Shown: piece by piece, positions 52,478-60,630 of the stretch | Position numbering within the stretch: the stretch's first letter is position 1 | Layout: every line of letters starts with the position of its first letter | Assembly: GCA_938011325.1 (NCBI GenBank) | Contig: CALLUD010000006.1 | Span: 847,395 to 911,394, forward strand | Length of the DNA: 64,000 nt | Reading direction: 5' to 3' | From: an uncultured Spartobacteria bacterium | Lineage (GTDB): Bacteria; Verrucomicrobiota; Verrucomicrobiia; Chthoniobacterales; JAATET01 | The notes under the pieces: generated by a model | The model's input: only the letters and a program-made list of their open reading frames with translations | What the model was told of the DNA's origin: nothing | Databases searched by the model: none | Program-made: the position numbers and the translations under genes

Positions 52478-53172
52478 GCAGGCTTTCGCGGATCGCGATT
52501 GAATTTGCGGAAGAGATTCCCGAAGTGCTTTTTGAAGCCCTCGATCCGGCTGAGGTAAACCTCCTCCGGCACGCCGCCGGCCACAATCGCGCGCAGCAAA
52601 CCCGCCACCGAAAACTCCTCCAGCTCGTAGCCCGTGGCCGCCGTGCCGACCGCCGACGCGTGGTGCGCATCACTCCCGGCCGTGGTGACCTTTCCATGCG
52701 CAGCGGCAAAGGTTCGTGCCTGCACGTTGTAGCTCCGCGAGGTCACAGCGGCGTTGAAGCCCTCGATCACGGGCGTGGTCATTTGTTTGAGCACTTCCTC
52801 GCGGATTCCCGCCCGCCAGCGATCGTAGGGGTGCGCGGGAATCGCCACGCCGCCGCGCGCGTGAATCTCGGCCTCCACCTCAAGGGCCGGCTTCCCGAGC
52901 ATGTTCGGCAGCGTCGTGCCGATGCACAGGAGATGCCCGTCCGCCGTAGACACCTCGACACCCGGCACCACGAGGAATCCATCCACCGGCGTGCCCTCCT
53001 GATTCGCGTAGCCGTGTTTCAGGCAGTATTCGGCCGACTCACAGCTGTTGTGGTCGGTGATCGCAATGCCGGCCAGTCCCTTCCTGCGGGCCGCGGCAAT
53101 CAAGTCCTCCGGCGAACTTGCCGCGTCCGCCGAGAAGAACGAGTGGACGTGCAGGTCGAAGCGATAGAGCAT
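52474..53172 (-). CDS. PHP domain metal-dependent phosphoesterase
   Basis: 232 residues. All PHP metal-binding motifs are visible: FDLHVHSFFSADA, IAITDHNSCE, VVPGVEVST, VAIPAHPYDRW and TTAGSDAHHAS. PHP proteins hydrolyse phosphoesters or nucleotides; the small stand-alone form has unclear substrates (nucleotide or nuclease-type). All five motifs are intact, so it should be active. It is divergent from the DUF1802 gene with 56 bases between them, and its stop overlaps alr. Confidence 0.9.
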   Translation of the reverse strand: MLYRFDLHVHSFFSADAASSPEDLIAAARRKGLAGIAITDHNSCESAEYCLKHGYANQEGTPVDGFLVVPGVEVSTADGHLLCIGTTLPNMLGKPALEVEAEIHARGGVAIPAHPYDRWRAGIREEVLKQMTTPVIEGFNAAVTSRSYNVQARTFAAAHGKVTTAGSDAHHASAVGTAATGYELEEFSVAGLLRAIVAGGVPEEVYLSRIEGFKKHFGNLFRKFNRDPRKPA

Positions 53173-53228
53173 TTCGCATTCTTCGCTTTGATCCGCAGAT
53201 TGCTCGAACTATTTTTTGTGCCGCATTC

Positions 53229-53768
53229 ATGACGGTCGCATTCAAAGAGTGGGCATTGATCTGCGAAGCGCTCGGCAGCGGACGGCAGAGTCTCCTCGTG
53301 CGCAAGGGTGGCATCGCCGAGGGCCGGGACGGATTCGCGTTCAAACACGACAACTTTTTCCTCTTCCCGACCTGGTTCCACGAGCAACTGGAAAAGACGA
53401 CGCTCCCGCCCGACACGCCCGTTCCGCGGAATCTCGAAGATGAAATCGAGATCGCCTACGCGGCCAGCGTGGAGTGGACGCGGCCGATTCTCGATCTCGA
53501 GGTGCTGCGCCGCCTGCGCTCGATGCACGTGTGGCACGACTCCGTGATCGAGGAGCGCTTTCACTACGACGAATCGCCCGGTGTGCATGTCGCCTTCGTG
53601 CGGGTCTTCCGTCTCGATCCGCCCCGGCGGTTGAAGATGGAGAAGAAATACGGCGGGTGCCGCTCGTGGGTAGATCTGCCGGACCTTGGCGGCAGCGTGC
53701 TTGTCTCGGTGATCAGCGACGAGGAACACGAGCGCCGGCGCGCCGAGCTCGAAGCCCTGCTTGGGTAG
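53229..53768 (+). CDS. DUF1802 family protein
   Basis: 179 residues. It begins MTVAFKEWALICEALGSGRQ, then LLVRKGGIAEGRDGFAF and FFLFPTWFHEQLE, the signature of DUF1802, and ends with KYGGCRSWVDL and VISDEEHERRRAEL. The function of the family is unknown; it is widespread in cyanobacteria and verrucomicrobia. The start codon at 53229 begins the conserved region; upstream extension to 53118 overlaps the opposing promoter. Confidence 0.85.
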   Translation: MTVAFKEWALICEALGSGRQSLLVRKGGIAEGRDGFAFKHDNFFLFPTWFHEQLEKTTLPPDTPVPRNLEDEIEIAYAASVEWTRPILDLEVLRRLRSMHVWHDSVIEERFHYDESPGVHVAFVRVFRLDPPRRLKMEKKYGGCRSWVDLPDLGGSVLVSVISDEEHERRRAELEALLG

Positions 53769-53816
53769 GCAACATCGGGTTGTCGCTCGAATCGCTCGCG
53801 CGATCCGGAGGCGGCG

Positions 53817-54707
53817 TCACGCGCGCGGATGGAATTTCTTGTGCACGGCGCGCAGGCGCTTCTGGTCGACGTGCGTATAAATCTCGGTGGTCGAAATGTC
53901 GGCGTGGCCGAGCATTTCCTGGATCACGCGCAGGTCGGCGCCGTTCGAGAGCAGGTGCGTGGCAAACGAGTGCCGGAAGAGGTGCGGATACACGTTCACG
54001 TCCAGCCCGGCGATCTTCGCATACTCCCGAATGAGCTGCCACACGCGGGCCCGGGTGAGCTTCTTGCCGCGCACGGAAAGAAAGATCTCCGCGCCCGTCC
54101 TTTTCCCCACGAGCTTCGGGCGCTCGTTCGCGAGGTAGCTGGCGATCGCCTCGCGCGCCTTGCTGCCCACGGGCACGATGCGCGTCTTGTTGCCCTTGCC
54201 CGTCACGCGAATCCAGCCTTCGTCGAGATCGAGGTGCTCGAGCCGGGCATTGCACAGCTCGGAAATGCGCAGGCCCGACGCGTAGAGCAGCTCGAACATC
54301 GCGCGGTTGCGCAACGCCATCGGGTCCGTGGGTCGCACCGCGTTCAGCAGCCGCTCGATGTCCGGCAAATTCAGCGTGTCGGGCAGGTATCGCTCGATGC
54401 GCGGGATGGTGATCGTTTCCGCGGGATCGCGGGTGAGGTAATTCCGCGCCACGAGGAAGCGGAAGAAAATGCGCAGCGCGACCGCCTCGACCTTGATCGA
54501 GGCCGCGGCCAGTCCGGCGCGCTTCCGGTGGGTGAGATATTCCGTGAGCATGCCCGGCTCCACCGCCGCGAGATCCGTGATGCCCCGCGCCTGCAGCCAT
54601 TCGGCAAACGTCTCCAGCGACCGGCGCGTCGAGAGCTGGTAGTTGTCGGAAAGCCCGCGCTCCGTGGCGAGAAACAGCACGAACGCGTCGATCTCCGCTT
54701 CGAGCAT
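53817..54707 (-). CDS. xerD: Tyrosine recombinase (XerD type)
   Basis: 296 residues, standard for XerC/XerD. The N-terminal SAM-like core-binding domain covers residues 1-90 (STRRSLETFAEWLQARGI). The catalytic set is complete: Arg in LYASGLRISELCNARL, Lys in VTGKGNKTRIVPV, His-x-x-Arg in YPHLFRHSFATHLL, His in LGHADISTTEIYTHV with the nucleophile Tyr. Such enzymes resolve chromosome dimers at dif sites. XerC versus XerD cannot be told with confidence. It directly follows purC, sharing one base of stop and start (TGATG). Confidence 0.93.
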   Translation of the reverse strand: MLEAEIDAFVLFLATERGLSDNYQLSTRRSLETFAEWLQARGITDLAAVEPGMLTEYLTHRKRAGLAAASIKVEAVALRIFFRFLVARNYLTRDPAETITIPRIERYLPDTLNLPDIERLLNAVRPTDPMALRNRAMFELLYASGLRISELCNARLEHLDLDEGWIRVTGKGNKTRIVPVGSKAREAIASYLANERPKLVGKRTGAEIFLSVRGKKLTRARVWQLIREYAKIAGLDVNVYPHLFRHSFATHLLSNGADLRVIQEMLGHADISTTEIYTHVDQKRLRAVHKKFHPRA

Positions 54708-55585
54708 CAGAACTTCATTCCGGTAAGGCGCGCGTAGGCCTCGATGTATTTCTCGGACGTCTGTTGAACCACATCGTCCGGGAGCCGGGGCGCCGGCGGC
54801 GTCTTGTCCCAGTCGAGCGATTCGAGGTAATCGCGCACGAACTGCTTGTCGAAGCTCGGCGGGTTCGAGCCCTCCTCGTATTCATCCGCCGGCCAGAATC
54901 GCGAGGAGTCCGGCGTCAGGCATTCGTCGATCAGCACCAGCTCCTCACCGACCATGCCAAACTCGAACTTCGTATCGGCGATGATGATTCCCCGCTGCGC
55001 CGCGTAATCGCGCCCGTGCTCGTAGAGGTCGATGCTCCAGTCACGCACGCGCAACGCGACCTCGTCGCCGAGGATGCGGCGGCATTCGTTCCACGAAATG
55101 TTTTCATCGTGCCCGGTCTCCGCCTTCGTCGCCGGCGTGAAAATCGGCTCGGGCAGCTTCGACGCCTTCTTCAGCCCCTTCGGCAGCTTGTGGCCGCAGA
55201 TGCCGCCCGTCTTCTTGTAGTCCTTCCATCCCGAGCCCGCGAGATACCCGCGCACCACACACTCGACCGGCAGCGGGATCGCCTTCTTCGCGATGATGCT
55301 TCGGCCGGCGAGCTGCTCCTCGTAGGGACGAAGCTTCTCCGGCAGCCAGCCAAACGGATGCTCGGTGAGTTGGTTCGGCACAAAGTCGAGCCGGCGGAAC
55401 CAGAATTCCGACAGACGCGTGAGCACCTCGCCCTTGCGCGGAATGGGGTTCGGCAACACACAGTCGAACGCCGAGATGCGATCCGTCGCGACGAGCAGCA
55501 GCGAATCGCCAAGGTCAAAGACTTCGCGCACCTTTCCGCTGCGCAACTTCGGAATGCCGGGGAGATCGAGTGTCAGGACGTCCAT
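54707..55585 (-). CDS. purC: Phosphoribosylaminoimidazolesuccinocarboxamide synthase
   Basis: 292 residues, the longer PurC type. It ligates aspartate to CAIR in purine biosynthesis. Hallmarks are LRSGKVREVFDLGDSLLLVA, DRISAFDCVLPNPIPRKG, VVRGYLAGSGWKDYKKTG, and IADTKFEFGMVGEELVLIDE followed by DSSRFWPADEYEEG. The start at 55585 fits the family. It is translationally coupled to xerD and is probably the first gene of that two-gene unit. Confidence 0.95.
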   Translation of the reverse strand: MDVLTLDLPGIPKLRSGKVREVFDLGDSLLLVATDRISAFDCVLPNPIPRKGEVLTRLSEFWFRRLDFVPNQLTEHPFGWLPEKLRPYEEQLAGRSIIAKKAIPLPVECVVRGYLAGSGWKDYKKTGGICGHKLPKGLKKASKLPEPIFTPATKAETGHDENISWNECRRILGDEVALRVRDWSIDLYEHGRDYAAQRGIIIADTKFEFGMVGEELVLIDECLTPDSSRFWPADEYEEGSNPPSFDKQFVRDYLESLDWDKTPPAPRLPDDVVQQTSEKYIEAYARLTGMKF

Positions 55586-55650
55586 TCGTCGCGAGGTTTA
55601 CCGAATCGCAGCGCCCGACGCGACGAATTAAACACCTCGATCGTTCGTCG

Positions 55651-55761
55651 GCGGCGACGACGCCGGCGCTTATCTTCCTCGGCTCGATCGCGCTGTCCTA
55701 CGCCGCCCTGAAGCTCTACGACGAACCCGCCCGCAAATGGCTCCGTAAAAAACTCGGGTAG
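55651..55761 (+). pseudogene. Remnant of an acyltransferase C-terminus
   Basis: A short open frame after the purC start reads ALIFLGSIALSYAALKLY and then DEPARKWLRKKLG before a stop at 55761. A last membrane helix followed by E/D-E/P-x-R-x-W-L-R is the normal ending of acyltransferase-3 (OafA-type) proteins. The rest of such a gene is absent, so this is probably the tail of a deleted gene. The assignment is from a 36-residue pattern only. No start codon of its own is supported. The remaining gap (55762-55861) has nothing visible. Confidence 0.45.
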
Positions 55762-55861
55762 GCTCCGCGAAACTCCCGCACGCCTCCGCCTCACCTCGTC
55801 GCCAGTGCCGCGAGCAGGTGGGGGCCGCTTGACCGTCGACCCGCGGAAGCCAGCCGGTCCG

Positions 55862-58816
55862 TCACTCCAGCGAGACGCCGATGCGAATGAATCGCGCCGG
55901 GTCGTCGGTCGGTGTTTCGAGCAAAAGCGTTTGCAGTCCGCTGGCCGGGAGCGAACCCACCGAGCCCGACTCCGTCCAGTGAACGAGGTCGGTGCTGGTC
56001 TGGAGGACATACCGGCGCTCCGGATTGGCTTCAAAGGATACCTCCAGGGAGTCCGGGCGAAGCTTGCCGATGGTTGCGTTGAAGAAGGACCTCGCATCGG
56101 TCGGGTCGGTTCCGGTGATCCACTCATCCACGTCCGTGAAGCGGTCGTGGTCAAAATCGTTCGAGCCTCCGGAACTCGAGGAGAGGTTGCCAAATCGCGT
56201 CATTTCCCAGACGTCCGGCAGGCCATCGACATCGGTATCCAGAGCATGGCCGAAGTATTTCCGTGTGAGGTAATCCTGGATCCTCATGGCGTCTGCGGTC
56301 GTCAGCGCTCCGTCGAAGAGCAGCACTTCGGCAATGGTGCCGTCGAAAAACTGGTCGGGCGTGTTGCCATATGCGCCGAGGAAAAGCGCCTGCAATGGCT
56401 CGACACTCCCGCTGGTGTCCGATCCGACAATCTTTCCGTCCATGAGCAGATTTACGGTGCCGGGGGTCTGCCCGGAAATGAGACCGATGATGTGAACGTT
56501 GGGATTCGCGACCACGCCGGCAATCGTGGAACCGCTTCCCACACGTGCGTCGACCCGCCCGTCATTGGCGCGCTTGAAGATGCGAAACCGATTGTTGCTG
56601 GTCCCGCTGGGATACTGCCCCGAGATGAGAAAATCGCTGACGCCGTCGTTGCCGGCGGTGGGGAAACCGGCCACGAGAAACAATGTCGCCCGGCCAACGT
56701 TCGGGGCGCCCGTCAGGTTGGTATTACCGAGCACATCGCTCTCTCCATTGAAGCGCACGCCGGCGTGGCCGTTCGCATAATCGGCGTCAAAGGTCGCGGT
56801 GCCGGTAAATGGGAAGTTGCCCGTTGAATCGGTCCAGCTCGTGACCGCCGCACCATCCGCCAGCGCGAGATCGTCCGCCGTGAGGTGCAGATACAACGTG
56901 CCGCTGCCAACCTCCGGAAGGGAAATGGGCCGCGCCGCTCTCGGGATGTTCAGCGAGTTCGAAGCGAAGTTCCCCACGCCGGCGGAATTCCGGACCGCAT
57001 CTGCCGGCAGATGCACCGAGACCCATCCCGGGGCGCCCGGAGTGATGGTCAGCGCGTAGGTCGATGGCCCTCCAGACAGGGTGGATACGGTGGCGTTCGT
57101 CACTGCAAAATCGTCGAGGCTCAGTCCGCTTACCGGCTCGCTGAATGCCGCCGTGATTTCGAAGATCGTTTCGGAATGCGTCGGCGGTCCATTGAGCACG
57201 GCGGCCGGACCTGCAGTCTGGAACACAAGACCGTTGATCTGCCGGCTCCCCGCGAGAGTGACCTGGGAAACGTTCGTAATGAGCTGCGAGTTCATCACGA
57301 AATTCACGAAGGTGACATTGCTGGCCCGGTAGTTGGGACCGCACCGCAACGGACGGTTCTTCGGGAGCGCGAGGTTGCGGATGGTGACGTTGTTGACTTC
57401 CGCGTCTTCGAGGAGGAACTCCACCGCGTCGTGGTTTGCGATGTTCCAATGGCCTTCGATTTCGTCCACCCGGATCCTGTCGAAGAGCACGCCTTCGATC
57501 GGGATCGACCTGCCGAGGTCCTGCGAAGTCTTGGTGTCGAGAGCGATGGCCCGCCGGCAGTGGATGATGTCGATATTCTCGAAGACGACCTCGTTCATCG
57601 GATGATCGTTCTGCATCCCGCACTTGACGCCGGCGGACCACGTCCAGACCACGTTGTTGGAAAACCGCACGCGATCCATCGAGCCCATCACCGCATCGGT
57701 GGCCTTGGCGCAGCCGGCGTCGTCGATCGTCATCACAAAGCATTGATTCACCAGCGCGTCCGACGAGGAGCAGACGTTGATTCCGTCGTTCTCGATCTTC
57801 CAGTTGATGTTCTTGTGATTCAGAACCTTCACGTTCTGCGCCCTGACTCCGAGCGTCCGCTTCAATTCCACGGACCAGCCGGAGGCGTCCTTGCACACCA
57901 CCCCATCGATCACCACGTTGCGTGACGTGCCGCCATTGTTGGTGCGGATGATGCGCCGGCGGGGATGCTGCGTGCTCTGCGTGACGAAGATGGGCGGCGT
58001 CCGGCTGAAGAGATTCATCAATGCGACTCCGCTGGCATCCACTTCCCCGCGACCGCGAATCGTCACGTTCTCCGCATTGTTCACCGTCAGAACCGGAGGA
58101 AGGGTCCCGCCGCTGATGGTGTAGTTCGCGATGTTGTCGTCCGCCTTCAGCACCGCTCCCGGCGCGAGGTAGAGATCGACGTTGTTCCTGAGCAGGAGAT
58201 TCGCGCGCACCTTGTAAATCCCGGGCGGCACGTAAACGATGCCCGGCTGTGAAGCAGTGCCGTAATTGCTGGCGGCATTGATCGCGTTCTGAATCGCCGG
58301 CTGCGTGTAGGAGACTCCCGTCGGATCGGCTCCATATCCGCTAACGACATTGAAGATGCCCTCGCCGGTCGATGGGGGGACATTGGTTTCCGGTGGATCG
58401 CCGAGGAGAACCAGCTTTTCGAGCGCGTTGATCTGCAGAACGAGATATCGCGGCGTGGCATCGGCGCCCGCCACCTGATCCATGGAAAAGGTCAGGTTCG
58501 TTCCGCTGACCTCTCCCTGGAGACCCAGACTCGAAGGGCTGATCCTGTAGCTCGTGACGGGCTGGGAAGTCGTCACCTTCACGCTCACCCTGCCGTCAAA
58601 GGCGAAGTGCGCGTAGTGGTAATCCATATACTTCATCACGGTCACGGGAGTCCCATCGATGGTGACCGTGAACACGGTGCTCGTCACCGCATTCGGGGGA
58701 TCCGGATAGGTCGTCACTCCGGCATGAAGCGGGAGGCACCAGGTCGGGAATGCCGCCGCGAGGATGAACCCCATCGCACTCCGTTTCATGAACTTCGCAA
58801 CGGTTCCTTCATTCAT
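55862..58816 (-). CDS. Large secreted beta-helix enzyme (GH28-like) with Ig-like, LamG and type-3 repeat modules
   Basis: 984 residues. Signal peptide near residues 10-33. Residues about 135-500 form a right-handed beta-helix of the pectate-lyase/GH28 sort, with GADPTGVSYTQPAIQNAINA, VYVPPGIYKVRANLLLR and the putative active region NDGINVCSSSDALVNQ and MTIDDAGCAKA (GH28 has N-x-D and D-D here; D-D is kept). Then an Ig-like domain (FSEPVSGLSLDDFAV, ITPGAPGWVSVHLPADAV), a LamG-like domain (SWTDSTGNFPFTGT, RANDGRVDARVG, LFLGAYGNTPDQFFDG), and calcium-binding-type repeats (DTDVDGLPDVWE, DFDHDRFTDVDEW). It probably acts on a polysaccharide outside the cell; the substrate is unknown. The start at 58789 is also possible. 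Confidence 0.8.
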   Translation of the reverse strand: MNEGTVAKFMKRSAMGFILAAAFPTWCLPLHAGVTTYPDPPNAVTSTVFTVTIDGTPVTVMKYMDYHYAHFAFDGRVSVKVTTSQPVTSYRISPSSLGLQGEVSGTNLTFSMDQVAGADATPRYLVLQINALEKLVLLGDPPETNVPPSTGEGIFNVVSGYGADPTGVSYTQPAIQNAINAASNYGTASQPGIVYVPPGIYKVRANLLLRNNVDLYLAPGAVLKADDNIANYTISGGTLPPVLTVNNAENVTIRGRGEVDASGVALMNLFSRTPPIFVTQSTQHPRRRIIRTNNGGTSRNVVIDGVVCKDASGWSVELKRTLGVRAQNVKVLNHKNINWKIENDGINVCSSSDALVNQCFVMTIDDAGCAKATDAVMGSMDRVRFSNNVVWTWSAGVKCGMQNDHPMNEVVFENIDIIHCRRAIALDTKTSQDLGRSIPIEGVLFDRIRVDEIEGHWNIANHDAVEFLLEDAEVNNVTIRNLALPKNRPLRCGPNYRASNVTFVNFVMNSQLITNVSQVTLAGSRQINGLVFQTAGPAAVLNGPPTHSETIFEITAAFSEPVSGLSLDDFAVTNATVSTLSGGPSTYALTITPGAPGWVSVHLPADAVRNSAGVGNFASNSLNIPRAARPISLPEVGSGTLYLHLTADDLALADGAAVTSWTDSTGNFPFTGTATFDADYANGHAGVRFNGESDVLGNTNLTGAPNVGRATLFLVAGFPTAGNDGVSDFLISGQYPSGTSNNRFRIFKRANDGRVDARVGSGSTIAGVVANPNVHIIGLISGQTPGTVNLLMDGKIVGSDTSGSVEPLQALFLGAYGNTPDQFFDGTIAEVLLFDGALTTADAMRIQDYLTRKYFGHALDTDVDGLPDVWEMTRFGNLSSSSGGSNDFDHDRFTDVDEWITGTDPTDARSFFNATIGKLRPDSLEVSFEANPERRYVLQTSTDLVHWTESGSVGSLPASGLQTLLLETPTDDPARFIRIGVSLE

Positions 58817-58876
58817 AAGTCCGCTCGCTGGGTGCAGTCCCGGATGCTCCGTCTGGATCCTGGCGCGGTCTGCGCC

Positions 58877-58923
58877 GGTTCTCGAGAAGGGCGACGCCCA
58901 CGCAGCGACGCCCTCTCGAAACC
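58877..58923 (-). terminator. Long imperfect hairpin after the PEP-CTERM gene
   Basis: GGTT-TCGAGA-GGGCG (58877-58893) pairs with CGCCC-TCTCGA-AACC (58909-58923) with two bulged bases and a 15-base loop. It begins 31 bases after the stop at 58954 and could end that transcript before the beta-helix gene. No U-tract is seen. Confidence 0.55.
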
Positions 58924-58953
58924 CACAAAGGCTTCGGGAAAACGCGTGGATTC

Positions 58954-59955
58954 CTAGGCGTTCCGCCTGCGGTGGCGGAGCAGGCTGACCGTCACCAACA
59001 GGCCGACTGCGCCGAGGGCCAGCGTGCCCGGCTCAGGAACAACCGTGATCGTGCCGGTGCCGGTAAAGAACGAGCCGCCCGCAAGATCGTTCAGCATCGT
59101 GGCGTCATAGACCATGTTGCCCGCGACGAGCGTGCCCGTTCCACTTCCCAGGGACAGCGCTCCCACGGTGATGTTGTCGCTTCCGAGGTCGAACAGAAAG
59201 TTCGGCGTCGTGTAGTCGAGCTGAACCGTGGCGTTGAGCGCGTCCGAGGTCAGGCTGAAGCTGCTGCCCGGAGCGGTCATCGCGTCGGACACGCCCATGT
59301 AGAGCGTGCCGGAAAACCCGCTGAGATCGCCGCTGAAGATCAGGAAATTGAGCCGGCTGGCGTCGTTTCCGATGATCAACTGCAGCGTGTCCCCCGGTCC
59401 GCCAAAAACCGACGACGTGATCGTCCACGTGAACAGGCCGTTGCTTCCCGCATTCATGCCAAGCGCGCCGATGTTGGAAGACCCGAAGGAAACCGTCCCG
59501 GCCAGCGTGCTGGAGGGATCGGTTCCGGCGGGAGGAGGACTGGGAGCCTGATGATAGAATCCGCCGTCGAAGACCAGATTCACCGTCTGGGTCGATCCGC
59601 CGGTTCCCTTGCCAAGCAGCCGGGTCTCCGCGCTCAAGAGGATGTTGTCGCCGAGAAAGGTCGAGCTGAGCCCTCGTGTGGTCGTCGAATCATTCACGTC
59701 ACGGACTGATCCCGAATGGCTCCAGGTCATGCCGTTCACGGTATAGACCGGAGACACCGGCGCGAATCCACTGACGCTGCGATAGCTGTTTCCGGCGGTC
59801 GGGATGCTGCCCCAGACGGCGCCATCGTTCCACCCCACGGTCGAGGCGGGGTTGATGATCTGGTCGATCGTCGCGGCGTTTGCCACCGGGAGGAGGAAAA
59901 GCGACGAGACAACTGCCGAAATGCACGAACACTTCAGAGACGGGGAATTGAACAT
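58954..59955 (-). CDS. PEP-CTERM protein, third copy type
   Basis: 333 residues with a signal peptide (cut near ANAAT). The body has many Ser/Thr/Gly and beta-strand pieces (GGSTQTVNLVFDGGFYHQ, GALGMNAGSNGLFTWTIT, DLSGFSGTLYMGVSD) and no known domain. The C-terminus has VVPEPGTLALGAVGLLV and LRHRRRNA, the PEP-CTERM sorting signal. Unlike the proteins at 7384 and 23957 it lacks the short tandem repeats. It follows the ECF sigma gene by 111 bases on the same strand and precedes the beta-helix enzyme, so co-regulation is conceivable. Confidence 0.85.
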   Translation of the reverse strand: MFNSPSLKCSCISAVVSSLFLLPVANAATIDQIINPASTVGWNDGAVWGSIPTAGNSYRSVSGFAPVSPVYTVNGMTWSHSGSVRDVNDSTTTRGLSSTFLGDNILLSAETRLLGKGTGGSTQTVNLVFDGGFYHQAPSPPPAGTDPSSTLAGTVSFGSSNIGALGMNAGSNGLFTWTITSSVFGGPGDTLQLIIGNDASRLNFLIFSGDLSGFSGTLYMGVSDAMTAPGSSFSLTSDALNATVQLDYTTPNFLFDLGSDNITVGALSLGSGTGTLVAGNMVYDATMLNDLAGGSFFTGTGTITVVPEPGTLALGAVGLLVTVSLLRHRRRNA

Positions 59956-60066
59956 GGCAAGGGGATACGAAGGTGAATTGGGTTCTCAGTAGAGAAGGCG
60001 AGATTTCTCCCTCAAAAATGCCAGGCGTTGAAAATTTCCCCGCGCCGGCCGCCCGGGACCTTCCCC

Positions 60067-60585
60067 CTACTTGAGAATGTTCTCGTAGAGCCAGACCTTC
60101 GCCCGGGCCCAATATCGATGCACGGTGCGCTCGGCGACCCCCATCTCGGCGGCGATCTCCTCCATCGAGAGGCCGCCGAAAATTTTCAGCACAACGACGC
60201 GGGCGTAGTCCGGATTTTCCTTCTCCAGTTCCTGCAATGCCTCGTCGACGAGCAGCATCAATTCATTGCCATCCGCCGGGATGGATGCGGCATTTTCGAT
60301 CGGTGTGCGAATCCACTCCGCGCCGCGTTTTTTCTCCGCCCGCCGCCGCGCGCGGTCGATGAGGATTCGCCGCATCGTGGTCGAGGCCGCGGCAAAGAGT
60401 TTCCCCCGATCGTTCCACCAGGATCTCGTCTCGTGCGCGGAGAGTCGAATCCACGCCTCGTGCACGAGCGCCGTCGCCTGCATGGTGTGTTCCGACGACT
60501 CGCCAATCATCCGCGCGGCGGCCAGCCGTCGCAGCTGCGGATAGACCGAGGAAAGAAGCTGATGCGACGGCAGATCGGCGGACAT
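60067..60585 (-). CDS. ECF-type RNA polymerase sigma factor (TIGR02999 type)
   Basis: 172 residues. It matches the ECF subgroup that is paired with Ser/Thr kinases in planctomycetes, acidobacteria and verrucomicrobia. The region 2-like segment is ALVHEAWIRLSAH with FFAAASTTMRRILIDRARR variants here (KLFAAASTTMRRILID), and region 4 is GGLSMEEIAAEMGVAERTVHRYW with a helix-turn-helix. No anti-sigma factor is next to it. It lies 45 bases downstream of the kinase gene and probably shares its transcript, a common arrangement in which the kinase controls the sigma factor. Confidence 0.9.
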   Translation of the reverse strand: MSADLPSHQLLSSVYPQLRRLAAARMIGESSEHTMQATALVHEAWIRLSAHETRSWWNDRGKLFAAASTTMRRILIDRARRRAEKKRGAEWIRTPIENAASIPADGNELMLLVDEALQELEKENPDYARVVVLKIFGGLSMEEIAAEMGVAERTVHRYWARAKVWLYENILK

Positions 60586-60630
60586 GGACGAACGGGGGTG
60601 CAGAAAGCGTGTGAGGAACCGTCCGGATTG

